Shown in pieces: positions 36,594-48,056 of a stretch of 64,000 nucleotides of DNA; position 1 is the first letter of the stretch, and each line of letters opens with the position of its first letter. The DNA is taken from assembly GCF_010015445.1 (NCBI RefSeq), contig NC_053133.1, positions 24,393,582 through 24,457,581 on the forward strand. Direction: 5' to 3'. Source of the DNA: Perca fluviatilis. Taxonomy: Eukaryota > Chordata > Actinopteri > Perciformes > Percidae. The notes below the pieces were generated by a model that did no database searches, had not been told where the DNA came from, and worked only from the letters and a program-made list of their open reading frames with translations. The position numbers were made by a program, and so were the translations under genes.

Positions 36594-37068
36594 TGACGCC
36601 ACTGTTTTTTGAAATAGGGTTATTCACCGTCTCCCCTAAATTTAGATAGGTGGGCAAACGCATTTTTGTCTCAGTGCATGCATTGTCTTTGTCCGGCAGC
36701 ACCGCCGCTAGTTTAGCTTAGCGTAGTGAAAGGAATCCTTTGTTGCCGCATAGCATGTCGTGAGTAAAAGTGAGCCAACAACAACTAGGAAATCGCCTAG
36801 TCTTAATCTGCATTGCTGTTTGTACTCTATGTTGTTTGAATACCAGGCCACAAGAAGAAATTCGTTTTTTTTTTTTTTGGCTCACTTTTACTCCCGACAT
36901 GCTATCCAGCACAAAGGATTCCATTCAAGACGCTAAGCTAAACTAGCGGAGGCGCTGCCGGACTAAGACAATGCATGCACTGAGACAAAAATGCGTTTGC
37001 CCACCTATCTAAATCTAGGGGAGACGGTGAATAGCCCTATTTAAAAAAACGGTGGCGTGTTCCTTTAA
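36594..37068. mobile_element. Foldback element, family E2
   Basis: Arms of about 190 bp (36594-36785 and 36875-37068) mirror each other through CACCGTCTCCCCTA, GGGCAAACGCATTTTTGTCTC and GTGAGCCAA. The right end reads CGGTGGCGTGTTCCTTTAA, giving a TTAAAGGAACACGCC terminus. The left outer 10-12 bases are degraded. The loop is about 90 bp with poly-T. Confidence 0.8.
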
Positions 37069-38339
37069 CTGACAATCCAATCATTTAGAGTAAGTTACAA
37101 AAGTCACACTAAAGTAGGCACGCTCACACATCTTTCACTTATTCTGTCACTTCCTCCTTCTGTTAAAGCGGGGCAATCTGACATCAGCCTGTGCTCAACC
37201 AAGCCATGAGAAATATATCCAGATTCCATGTGGCACATCTGCTATAAACATAAAGGTGTGAGACATGTTGACACTGAGTGGAGAGTATTTTTAGGGGGGT
37301 GAAATAAATAAATATATGTATTAATGTGACATAGTTCATTCTGCATGTATTGAATGTGTCTGAATGTGAGGGGGATTTTTAAACTTCTCAAGGAGAAATG
37401 AAATCCTCCAATTGTGTACTGTTCAGTCTCTCTGTCACCTATTTTCAATGTTCGTAGTCAGATTTCACATACCAGGATCTTTTCAGTTATTTATTTCATG
37501 TGATTATAGGGCAGATATTAACAGCATGTTACATGAAAAGAGCCCTGTGGAAATGTTCGTTTAAAGGGGACTACATTTTCTCCAAAAATCTGTGATTTTA
37601 TTTTGTATTCTGCATATTTTCACAAAGTTTTTAAATGTCAAATACATTTCACCCCCTCCCCTTCATCAGCATAACATGTAAGTAAAAGGCTACAATTAAG
37701 TTTGTCATTTTTTTGACACAGCTAATTGTTACCGCGGTTGGTGGCCCACCTCTGTGTAGGTCTGTGTCAGGAAAAGGTCCGCTGGGCTTACACTGAATTC
37801 TGCACGCTACAGTAAAACTCCCCTAATTCAAAGTGACACCTTAAATATTCTCATTTCCTTTTAGCTCCATTTATGCATGAAGCCCCTGGGATATTGTTTA
37901 TAAGACCTTCCAAAAATATGTATCAGCTGCATAGTCACAAGTTTTTTACCCTCACCTGCATCTCCCTGAACCGATATCCTGTCTTTCCTTTCAGAGTTGC
38001 AACATTTGAAAAGTTGTAGCTGTCACAAGTGTTTTAAATGTCACCCAGTGTCACTGCTTAGTTGGGTGTCAGGCGAGAAAGGGTACTAGCAATAAGAGCA
38101 GAGCTACCTGCCAGCACTCAAGTCCTTTTCCACATCGCTCTATGGCAAAGCCCAAAATAAACTGATTAATCCTCGCTTCACCTCTCCGGGGATGTATTGT
38201 TTTGAAATACCTGTTATTTTAGTCTTTGTGCGTGTGTGTGTGGGTGGGTGAAGTGCTCGTGTGCAGCAGCATGTTTGTTTTATGAGTGAATGCTGCTTCT
38301 CATAAAGGTTTGTAGCATGAGTTTAACACATGGAAGGAC
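37069..38339. other. Anonymous DNA
   Basis: Nothing recognisable apart from short GTGTGTGTG / GGGTGGGTG sequence near 38230-38250. Confidence 0.4.
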
Positions 38340-38985
38340 TGGGAAGTCAATAAAACAATGACAAAGACACCCAAAACAACCACAAACGGATGCAAAACGA
38401 CTACAAAGAGGCACAAAATGACCACAAAGAGACGCAAAAAAACCACAAAGAGACATAACAACCACAAAGTGACATAACAACTACAAAGAGACGTAACAAC
38501 TACAAAGAGACCCAAGACGACTACAAAAGGCGCAAAACAACCACAAAGAGATGCAAAACAACCACAAAGAGACATAACAACTACAAAGAGACCCCAAATG
38601 ACTACAAATAGATGCTACACGACCACAAAGAGACGTAAAACAACTACAACGAGACACATTAGACTTCAAAGAGATGCAAAACAACCACAAAGAATGCAAA
38701 ACGACTACAAAAAAGATGCTGTATGACCACAAGGAGAATTAAAAACAACCAAAGAGGGACAAAGAAAGACATAGAACTACTACAAAGAGACGCAAAACCA
38801 TAAAAGATGTTAAATGACTACAAAGATACAAAATGACCACAGAGACATCCAATTACAACATCCAATTACTACACAGAGAAGCAGAGCGACCACAAAGAGA
38901 AGCACAAGACAAACGATTACAAAGAGACACAAATTGACTACAAAAAGAAGCAAAAAAACTACAAAGTGATATATGACCATAAAGA
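38340..38985. repeat. Degenerate CACAAAGAGACRCAAAACRAC minisatellite
   Basis: About 30 loosely conserved units of roughly 20 bases cover this region. They open minus-strand frames with VVVL, SLCG and FASLCG repeats. The frames arise from the repeat and are not a protein gene. Confidence 0.9.
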
Positions 38986-39085
38986 GGCCATATCATTTGC
39001 AGTCATGCTGTGTCTCTCTCAGTCTGGTTCTCACGATCCATTCATTAAGAGTATGCAGAGGAAGTGTCAGCTTCATTACTCACAC

Positions 39086-39545
39086 ACTGGCTTTGCCAGA
39101 CCTTCCTCCACAGCGCTGCAGAGGAGGGTCTGGCTAGTCCACAAAGCACTCCGGGATGGGAGAAAAACGTGCTCTGGTTTTTTGGCATTTCTTTAAACCA
39201 ATCGCAATCGTCTTGGGCGGGGCTAAGCTCCGGATGGAACAACGGTGCCGCTGCAAAACAGCCTCGGGAAGGAACTTGTTGGAGGAACGTGTGTACGTTC
39301 AAAAGGTTGTTTTAGTCGTGCGAGAAAAACTCAGATTGGACAGATAGTCTAGCTAGCTGTCTGGATTTACCCTGCAGAGATCTGAGGAGCAGTTAACCAT
39401 AGTCCTCAGAAATTGATCGGAGTTTAGAATGCCAACACAAAGAAAGAGGAAGGTAAGGGACATCCGGCCGAAAAGAGGGACATCCGGCGGAATTTCCAGC
39501 GGCAACGGAGCAATCTCGGAAGTGCAACGTCGTGGATATAGACTA
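39086..39545 (-). mobile_element. Family C element, copy 4
   Basis: Nearly complete minus-strand copy, from GGCTTTGCCAGACCTTCCTCC with the terminal hairpin (39096-39135) to CGTGGATATAGACTA. It directly follows the minisatellite region. Confidence 0.85.
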
Positions 39546-41693
39546 CTCACACGCAGACGACACACACCCACATGCTTGCACGTGAAGTAAGGAAGTCTTT
39601 CTGTGTCTGCAGAGCTGCGAGCAGGCTTCGAGCTCTCACCTTGGCTGCTCACTCTGCATGCTTGTTAATAATGCCACTCTGGGGATGCCACCTCCCCAGC
39701 CTCACCCCTCCCACTTTCTCTCCTTTGGACCAGGTGATTAGTAACTTACAGAAGTTCCATGTTCTCTTTGCGCTCTCTCTTCATTACCTTACCTCTAGGC
39801 ATCAAGGGAAATGAAGGTAATCCACTGACGCTTTGCCAGGTGAGGCGAACAATGGAAAAATTGGAAGGAACTGGAAGGTGGATGTGATTCATCATGAGGC
39901 TCCTTTCATTTTTGCAGGAGTACGCCTGGCACAGCTGTTTGAAATGGCACCCCTCGCCTGCAGACGTTGGGGAAGGGCGCTTTATGGAGATGCATGAGTC
40001 GGAAAACAGACTATTAAAGTTAGTGAGAGTTCATTAACCTTGTAAAAGTAGGCTCCGGCTCCCATAAAGCCCCATATTTCAGGATTTTGCCCGTCATTTT
40101 TTATCATAAGTGCTCTTTGTGGCCTGATAGTTCATTTCACACGTGACAAGCATTAAATGAGACAAAGACAATAGGAGTTGGAGCTATGCACACGTGGCGG
40201 CTAATGACTGATTTTGTGGCCTGTTATCAGAGAGGAATTAAAGTCAGCACTGCGGCAGTTTATCTGCTCTTCAGCACTTACCTCTTAAATGTGTTTTTCC
40301 TTTGCACTCAAACGCCACAAGCAGAGTCTAAATTAGAAAACACAGAAGGTAATCGCAATCGAGCACGTTGTTGGTGGGCTAACATGTCTAATCATGGACA
40401 ACTCAGAGGGGGTCCCGTGCTAAGCACTATGGCGCTATTGGTGCACGAGGAAGGCGTTGCAGAGGAAATGGAAGCAATGAGTGAACCAGCATGGCAGCTT
40501 TGACTCAGAGACAGGGCGATTATAGTATCTCTACCATCTGGGTGAGTCATCTGCTCTCTGCCATCACTGTATAGCAGGTTCTTATAACCATCATCATCAC
40601 CATTTACACTGCCGGATGTTCCCCTTTGCACTGGCTTCACTTCATATTTTTTATATTCAGAGCATCACTGTCGCTGCTGCAAAAGAAAATATAGCATGCT
40701 ATGAAATTAAACATAAACCCGTCATAGACAGCAGAGAGTCGGGAGAGTGCCAGAGCTGAGCTTATGTGCATGTTCAGTTTTTGATGAAAGTATTTGGAGG
40801 GTTGATTTTTATCGAGCGGTTTGTGTTGATATTAGGCATGCGGAGTTTACAGCCAGTGTTTTTTTGCGGCACATCAGGGCAACCTCTGACAAATTATGGA
40901 GAGAAAATAATGACTAATTCTGAGCAGATGTACATGCATGCTTAACAACAAAAAAAATAGTTAATATATGCAAATCACTGCCAGACTTTATTATTTGAAC
41001 GTGAGAGGATAAATGGGCAAGCGCTCTCTCCACAATGTTTTCTTAATGTCTGATTTTGTGTATGTGATTGACTCATGACAAAAAAATCCACAGCCCACAT
41101 GTAAAATAAGCCTGTAATTAAGCAGCAGAATGCTACCATTTGCAGCGTAGCCGAGCATTCAGAGAAGGCTTCCTCTCAACAGGCCCGCAACAGCATCAAC
41201 AACAAGTTGAGACAAATGATGGTCAACACGACGGAGAGGCTCGGCGTATGTGCGCGGCCAGCTGCCCCACCGCACAGCTTCCTGGGAAAACTCCCACCGT
41301 GGCGCTGAACAGCCTGCAGCTGCATCCGTCTGCGGTGAGAGAGAGAGGTTGGCCGTCCAGATTCGGGCACAGTCAGCAGGCAGATAAATACAGACACACA
41401 CAAACACACACTGGGAGTTGTTATCATAGACGCAGGTGCACGTATGTGTGTGAGCGTCTCAGTGTGTTACTGTGTATTTCTTTGTGTGGACGCTGTGTGC
41501 ACGTTTATTAACAGTATGTGTGGGTGCATTTGCAAATTTGACTGCATGCGTACTAGGGCTGGGCTAAAATAATCGGTTCTCCAATTATTGATTTGTTTGA
41601 GTGATCTGATAATGATTATCAAAGCCCCAAAATCAATCTTTTATTGTATGTGTTTTAAATGACTCAATGTCTTGTTAGTCCTGTTAAAGGTCC
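39546..41693. other. Anonymous DNA, largest repeat-poor block
   Basis: No element ends were found except TAGGGCTGGGCTAAAATAATCGG at 41553, which looks like a hAT left end with no partner. Frames of 105 codons (40186) and 123 codons (41140) lack domains. Conserved non-coding elements could be sought here. Confidence 0.35.
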
Positions 41694-42258
41694 CATGGCA
41701 TGACAATTTCACTTTATGAGGTTTTTTAACATTAATATGAGTTCCCCCAGCCTGCCTATGGTCCCGCAGTGGCTAGAAATGGCGACAGGTGGGTATTCTG
41801 CTCTGCCTTGCAGAAAATGAAAGCTCAGATGGGCCAATCTGGAATCTTTCCTTTATGATGTCATAAGGGGAAAGGTTACCTCCTCTTTCTCTGCTTTGCC
41901 CGCCCGACTTCAGATACAGTATTAGGGGACCACTAAGGCCTATATAAAAGAGACTTCAGATACAGTATTAGGGGACCACTAAGGTCTATATAAAAGAGAC
42001 TTCAGATACAGTATTAGGGGACCACTAAGGCCTATATAAAAGAGACTTCAGATACAGTATTAGGGGACCACTAAGGCCTATATATAAGAGACTTCAGGTA
42101 CAGTATTAGGGGACCACTAAGGCCTATATAAAAGAGACTTCAGATACAGTATTAGGGGACCACTAAGGCCTATATAAAAGAGACTTCAGATACAGTATTA
42201 GGGGACCACTAAGGCCTATATAAAAACATCCAAAAGCAGCATGTCATAGAACCTTTAA
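41694..42258 (+). mobile_element. Family B MITE, copy 3 (seven 46-bp units)
   Basis: TTAAAGGTCCCATGGCATG to CATAGAACCTTTAA. The middle of the body, between TTTGCCCGCCC and the repeat, is deleted relative to copies 1 and 2. The 46-bp unit occurs seven times, starting at 41905, 41951, 41997, 42043, 42089, 42135 and 42181. Confidence 0.9.
41905..42226 (+). repeat. 46-bp tandem repeat x7 inside family B
   Basis: Spacing is exactly 46 bases throughout. Units differ by a few substitutions, such as GGTCTATAT versus GGCCTATAT. Confidence 0.95.
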
Positions 42259-42288
42259 GTATGAAGGGTACATTCCTAATTCCTAACA

Positions 42289-43005
42289 TTATAGCTTTAG
42301 TGCGTAACTTTTTGATATTAATGAACGTCCATTACATTCAAGCTATTGCCAAATGAGTTGCTACAAAGCTAATTAAGACTATCAGCTCCATACAACTCTC
42401 TCTGTGTTTCTCAGTATAGAATAGAATAGTATAGAATATACTTTATTGTCCCCTAGGGGAAATTTGTCATGGACTCAAGAGTGCATAGTGCATAGTAGTA
42501 GCTGCCATTACAGACAATGAATACACTTAAAAAAAATACAAATAACAGCTAAAAAACGTACACATAAGCTACATGCACACAGAAAATAAAAAATTAAATA
42601 AAATGCAGAACACCGAGTTATTGCACACTTCTCAGGCCTATCTATTACAAATCGTACAAATCTATTTAAAATTTTGATTTAAAATTTTGATGGAGACTGG
42701 TAGGAAGGAGTATTTAAAACGGTTCAATTTAGCTTTAGGGATTCTATACCGTCTGCCAGAAGGCAAGAGCTCGTATTCCATTTGACTATGTTCAGAAGAT
42801 TGTGGCGTCCGGTGACTTTCCCGCGCAGAAACTCAAGTGAAGATAATTACCTCTCCTGAAGAGTCCATCATGTTTAATCCTCCGGGTCCTCCTTGGCTAC
42901 TAGCAACTGCCTGGAGGAGAGGAGGGGGTGGATGCGCCGACAGTTTTGTTGTCATTACTTTGAATTCCTCATGGGGGTGGCAGAAACTATGCACTATAGC
43001 TTTAA
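42289..43005 (-). mobile_element. Family A MITE, copy 3, split by a LINE fragment
   Basis: Ends are TTATAGCTTTAGTGCGTAA and ACTATGCACTATAGCTTTAA. Comparison with copy 4 (TTTCTCAGTATGTTCAGAAG) shows that 42417-42786 is foreign sequence inserted between CTCAGTA and TATGTTCAG. Confidence 0.85.
42417..42786 (-). pseudogene. 5'-truncated L2/Rex1-like LINE: last codons plus 3' UTR
   Basis: On the minus strand, 42780 down to about 42680 reads ELLPSGRRYRIPKAKLNRF then KYSFLPVSIKILN. This is the conserved C-terminal tail of L2/Rex1-like ORF2. A 3' UTR follows, ending in an ATTCTATTCTA tail at 42417. Severe 5' truncation is typical of such LINEs. Confidence 0.75.
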
Positions 43006-43499
43006 CCTGGTGCATTAAAAAAACTATTTAAGGGTTGCTTCTTGCTTGTAAAATTGACAGCAGAAGTTCTCTCAGAATCCTGGGAATGTACCTGACCCCT
43101 AACCCAAATAGGATATGTGATAGAGTCTGAATGTGTTCATTATATTGGTGTGTTTTATGAACTAACAGAAGTGAATATATCATTATGTACTTTAATATGT
43201 TGCGTATTTTACTTATTCTGTCAGTGTTGTTTTGTACAGTGTAGTATGTGTTTTTTTTTAACAAAGTTTAAAAAAATGCTTATTTACTATTTATTATTAA
43301 TATAATTAGTGGTAGTAATAGTAGTGATGACATTATTGATGTTGTTTAATACATTGCATTTGAATATTTACGTTATTATATGTGTGTTATATATGTTTTA
43401 GTAATCATGATATAGTTAGACAAAACTATCCCGACTCGGACTCTTTCAAGTTCAACCATTTTTAACAGTGTATTTGACGAGTCAGTAAAGAGGATGGTG

Positions 43500-43532
<33 letters not shown>

Positions 43533-44357
43533 TATACACTGTGGTACAGAAATTATTTTCAAAGTATTTTGAAAGGCCATTGATGCTGCTAAAAATATCC
43601 ACTTTGCCTTGCCGCAAAAACATTTCCTAACAGTCGAGAAACTTCTAATCCACAAGACTAGCAGAAGTTTTGGGGAATACAAAGCGCTACTGTTCATAAT
43701 TTCCACTTTGAATGTGCGGATGTCTCTCATTATCCAGAATGGGAGTGGAACTTCTCTTATGAGCCAGTGGTTGTTGACAGAGGAGTCATTTTACTCCACG
43801 AGCGATCCAGACGCAACAAGCAAACAACATCAAGACTGTTTATAATATGCTGCAGGCCACTCTATTCCCTTAAATCATTTCAAGTTCCTTGTTGTTAATT
43901 GAGTGCTCCCGCATGAGACGGAGCGATGTTTGTTTCAGTCCTCGGTGAACGCGTTCATGACTCAGATCTCCGCTTACCTCGCCAAAGCTGGGTTCCAGCT
44001 CATTATGCACATCCCTTGCACTCATTTGCGTGAAATCAGAAGATGAGAGGAATTAGTTCCTGTCTCTTTTACCACCCCCCTCTTCATCCTCCTCTTCATC
44101 TTCCTGTAGGAGTGCAGATGTGGTGGGTCCTTTGAGGGCCCATCTGTTGTGCTGCCGTAGCTTTGGCCCAGCCGGTGGCTGACACAGGGCCAGATGATTA
44201 GGCTGCCATCCAAGGAAATCCACCCAGGTAAGCCACGGCTCCATTGCCCTGGCCGGCCCCATCAAGGAGAGACCGGAGACGGATGTTTGACCAAACACAT
44301 CATGCAAAGCCCCAAGTCAAGTTCAAACCAAAAGAGGTTTTACCCAATTATACACCA
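43006..44357. other. Anonymous DNA with ATT microsatellite
   Basis: An (ATT)n run lies at 43500-43532. No gene recognised. Frames of 60-84 codons lack motifs. Confidence 0.4.
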
Positions 44358-45320
44358 CTTGATGATAGGGCTGCACAATTTATTGCAATTTTTTTTTCGA
44401 AATCGCAATATGGGGTAGGAGAATATCCAACTCGGGGGAAGGGGGGCACAATATTTGTCAAAGGCGCAATGTGTGCAAAACCATTCTGAAGTGCAACAGA
44501 GACGTCCCAGCCTACACATCGTATCTTACGGACTAAAGAAAAAAAAATGTTTGGTACAGATCCTTGCATAAATCACACTATAATCATTTTAATTGTAATA
44601 ATTTTCAATAAAAATGAGAATAATGATACAAAAATTATCATTCCCTCGTGAATCATATTGCAATCGCAGTATCAGCCAAAACAATCCTAATTAGATATTT
44701 TCCTCATCAGAATCATGTATTTGTCATTGTAAAACATTGTCACAACTAAATTTAAGTGCTACTTCTTCTGGTGCCTAGAAGTATACATTAATACGCACAA
44801 ACCATACCCTCAAATACACATAATGGGACAGGTGCTTCTAGTGCATAGTAGTATACGTTCATACACTTACTCACACCTGCAAATACAGTGCAAAACAAGA
44901 TAATCATTCAGCATGATGGAGTCCTATTTCTGTAATTGAATGTTTAGAGTTGTGATGGCTGTGGAGAAAAAGCTGTCTCTGAACCTGGATGTGCAGGTTC
45001 TGACAGACCTGTAACGCCTTCCTGAGGGGAGTTACTGAAAGTGTTCGTGGCCTGGGTGAGAGGAGTCCTTGATTATTTTTTTTGCTCTGCTGAGGTAGGG
45101 GGATGAGGCGATGCTGTCAAGTGTGGGCAGCGAGCAGCCAATGATCTTTTCTGCAGACTGGATGACCCTTTGCAGTGATTTTTTTTCTGTGCCACAGTGC
45201 AGCTTGCATACCACACTGTGATGTACATCAATATGCTCTCTATGACAGAGCGATAAAAGGCCACCAGCAGCGTTTCCCTTAGGTTTGTTTCTCTTTATAT
45301 CGTTCAGCCCTAGTTGATGA
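44358..45320. mobile_element. hAT element with 8-bp TSD, carrying a LINE fragment
   Basis: The element at 44366-45312 begins TAGGGCTGCACAATT and ends TATATCGTTCAGCCCTA. Flanks are CTTGATGA (44358-44365) and GTTGATGA (45313-45320), matching at 7 of 8 positions. The native left part has TTGCAATTTTT and ATCGCAATATGG. A minus-strand LINE fills most of the right half. Confidence 0.8.
44705..45284 (-). pseudogene. L2/Rex1-like LINE 3' fragment with frameshift
   Basis: The minus strand encodes FYRSVIESILMYITVWYASC (from about 45262) and, in a different frame, LQRVIQSAEKIIGCSLPTLD then SRAKKIIKDSSHPGHEHF (to 45032). These are adjacent segments of the reverse-transcriptase C-terminal region, so one frameshift separates them. 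About 300 bp of 3' UTR follows, ending near TGACAATGTTTTACAATGAC. It is a dead copy. Confidence 0.8.
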
Positions 45321-45849
45321 CAAGAAAAACCCTCGAGGTGCAGCGTCTCTGCTCATTTCACCGTTAGCGTAAAGAACAATGAGTTTTCCTGCATTTGTCA
45401 ATGAAGAACATGTCAAAACATGGAGAGAAAAGCCACTGCAGCCCACAGAGACATAAACCACACTTTATCTGTGGCAGCAATCTGCCAACCACTTCTGAAG
45501 CTTTTACAAGTCGTCAGCCAAGTATAAAAGTGAAATGAAAACAATATTAAAACAATATTAATGCTCCCTTTTACTGTTTTGCGCAATTTTATTCTATTCA
45601 GCTGTGAACCAACAGAAACAATAGTAACCAAAAAGCCATTATTCATCATCATAAGTGCTAAATAGCCAAATGACAGCCTGTTCGGAATAACAAATGAAGG
45701 GGCTGCACGGAGAATTAGCAAGCTCAAGTGACCTTGCTGTATTAGCGGGAGACAACTCTCTGAGGATCGGGGGTTGGTTTTGTTCCAAGACGCTTGACTT
45801 CAGGGGCAAGGTGTTTGGGAAATTGTGACTTTTGGCGGCAGGAATGAAT
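45321..45849. other. Anonymous DNA
   Basis: No repeats found apart from a short AAAACAATATTA duplication near 45538-45560. No gene. Confidence 0.4.
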
Positions 45850-46185
45850 TTAAAGCTTTAGTCCGTAACTTGCAATTGCCAAATAATATGCTACAAAACT
45901 AATTAAGACTATCAGCTCCACACAACTCTCTCTGTATTTCTCAGTATGTTCAGAAGATTATGTCATCCAGTGACTTTCCCGCGCAGAAACACGAGTGAAG
46001 ATAATTACCTCTTCTGAAGAGTCCATTATGTTTCTTTAATCCTCCGTGTCCTCCTTGGCTACTAGCAACTGCGTGGAGGAGGGGGGCAGGTTGGGGCTTG
46101 TATCATGTGGCCGTGCCAACAGTTTTGTTGTCATTACTTTGAATTCCTCATGGGGGGCGACAGAAACTACGCACTATAGCTTTAA
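45850..46185 (-). mobile_element. Family A MITE, copy 4 (uninterrupted reference)
   Basis: TTAAAGCTTTAGTCCGTAAC to ACTACGCACTATAGCTTTAA. It preserves the intact site where copy 3 received its LINE insertion. Confidence 0.85.
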
Positions 46186-46893
46186 TGCTGGGATCACACA
46201 CTTGGTCCATGATGCACTTGGGTTGCTGCACACTGCATGTGTACAAAGTTTTATACAATGCTCTCATGGTGTCATGTCTGAAATTTCCATGTGTTCATCC
46301 ATCGTCCAGGACATGGCTTAATGTCAACTCTCTAATGTGCAGTTTTTGGGAAGATGGGCACAATGCCAACGATCAAAGGCAGTGCCTAATGTTATAACAG
46401 CACAAAACCCTTTAACGGAGAAGGTCGGGGTCCGTGGTTGGGTGTACAAAGTGTCTCACTTTTAAATATTACGCACCAAGTCAGAATTTTAGTCTTGAGT
46501 CTAAATTCTTGTGTTTCTATCATTTTTTTGCACATTGAAGACGTAACTTTGTGCGATAGAAAAAAAACAACAAAAAACATACAAGTTTTGGAATGCCCTT
46601 ACAAACAATATAGTGCTGCCCATATGTATCGATCTGTAATAAATAACCAATTTACCTCATCACCCAAAATAGACGCTCTGGATCGGGGGGGTGCGTTTAA
46701 CTGACATGCGACTTAAGAACGAGACAGTTAGGTTTAGGAAAAGATCGTGGGTGGGGTTATAAAATGTACATTTCAGTGACACGCGGGACTTGACAAGTAG
46801 GGAGTGAGAACGGGTTGCACTGCCACAACACTAACACTATACTAATAGCTTTTTGAATAACTGTTAATAATACATTTATCCACCTATTTTCTC
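46186..46893. other. Mostly anonymous DNA, with an O-family end
   Basis: 46690-46830 contains AACTGACATGCGACTTAAGAACG, GATCGTGGGTGG and GGGAGTGAGAACGGGTTG, matching parts of the composite element at 55656-58050. It is probably a short right-end copy. Confidence 0.45.
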
Positions 46894-46914
46894 TTGGGGA
46901 TCCGTATCTGTTCT

Positions 46915-47215
46915 CATGGCAGCTGGGACATATCGCTGCCTTCAGCCTGCACTCAGCTTTCAGATCTCTACCAAGTCAGACATGCCCAATCCCGAAATCC
47001 CTACCAGAAGCTTGATCGCCTCTGTGTGTTCCTCTCGACGTGCAGCAGCTTCAGTCTGAGGTCCTTCCAGATCACTAAGCTCCTCCAGGAGTCGTGGAGT
47101 GACAGGCCAGACGCCCTGCAGAGAAACCTCATTTCAGTCCATTGTGTCCTCGACCTCATTCCACCAGTCAGCGCTCAGAGGTGGCAACCATCAGCGAGGG
47201 TCAGGATGAACACTG
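46915..47215 (-). pseudogene. Possible degenerate reverse-transcriptase C-terminal remnant
   Basis: The minus strand near 47140-47010 reads FLCRASGLSLHDSWRSLVIW then KDLRLKLLHVERNTQRR. This resembles the RVSGLSLRDRVRSSVIRE / VEPLLLHIERSQLRW segment that I recall from fish LINE ORFs. An in-frame stop follows. It matches neither of the other LINE fragments here. Confidence 0.4.
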
Positions 47216-47223
47216 ACTACTAA

Positions 47224-47929
47224 AAACTGACTCAAGAGCGCCAATAGTTTTCACCTCAGCTCACTGTTCAATACATAGAATACAGCTACAAGAGACCAGT
47301 GATTTTCACAGATTTTGTGGAACTACATGTCCATTTAATGGTAGTTTGGGGCAAATTAAAAACACCTTTGTAATTCAATTCATGACCATACTTGACTTTT
47401 TAAAACCCTTGAACCCTGAATGCAATCTAGGGCTTGGTTCCAGACCCAAATTGGACCATTGCATTATGTACTAGGCTAAGGCCTGAGAATAATTAATCAA
47501 GAATAATATAGCCTGTGAACTTCTGTGATACAAATGTTGTGTGGGGATAAAAGGCAGGCTGCAGTTCTTTATTTGATGGTGAGCGCATTCATGGGTTAAC
47601 TTAACCCCGTATCCAACCAAATTCAATCAGCAGGCCATATTTCCATCCACATCTCTGTTTCTCAGAACTACAGACTGGACTTTTTAAAATTATATTTCAT
47701 CTCGCAGCTTTTTGGAAGACAGAATATCAAAAAGAAGTAGCCTTGTGTCATCATCTCCTGCAGTCAGTTATCAATACCAGACAAGACTTTATTTAGGGAT
47801 GGCTTTTCTGTCACACTTTTGAATTCATTTTTTAGTCAGTGTACATAAAATACTCAGGCCTCAGTCAAAACGGACGCACCATTGTGTCTTCTTGATCATT
47901 TCCTGGGGTCTTTTAGAAAGATACACGCT
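47224..47929. other. Anonymous DNA
   Basis: No repeat ends or gene-like frames seen before the outer hAT. Confidence 0.4.
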
Positions 47930-48056
47930 GACACAGGCAGGGCTGGGACAAAAAATCGGCCCTGGCATTTTTGGCCCAGGCGGCCCACACCCACCGTGAT
48001 TGGACAGACACATTCCCTGCAGACAATCCTCTTAAAATATACGTGCATTCTTTGAT

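Noticed and set aside
38280..38732. Valine-rich repeat protein on the minus strand
   Set aside because: Generated by the degenerate CACAAAGAGAC minisatellite.
38340..38985. CRISPR-like regular array
   Set aside because: Units are degenerate with no unique spacers, and the window is vertebrate-like.
39546..41500. Possible host exon in the repeat-poor block
   Set aside because: No conserved protein motif with splice sites could be identified; left as anonymous DNA.
41140..41511. 123-codon plus-strand open frame
   Set aside because: Low-complexity QHQQQ and HTQTHT stretches, CA-rich 3' part and overlapping minus frames; no evidence of selection.
41553..41693. hAT left end TAGGGCTGGGC
   Set aside because: No matching right end or 8-bp duplication found, so not called as an element.
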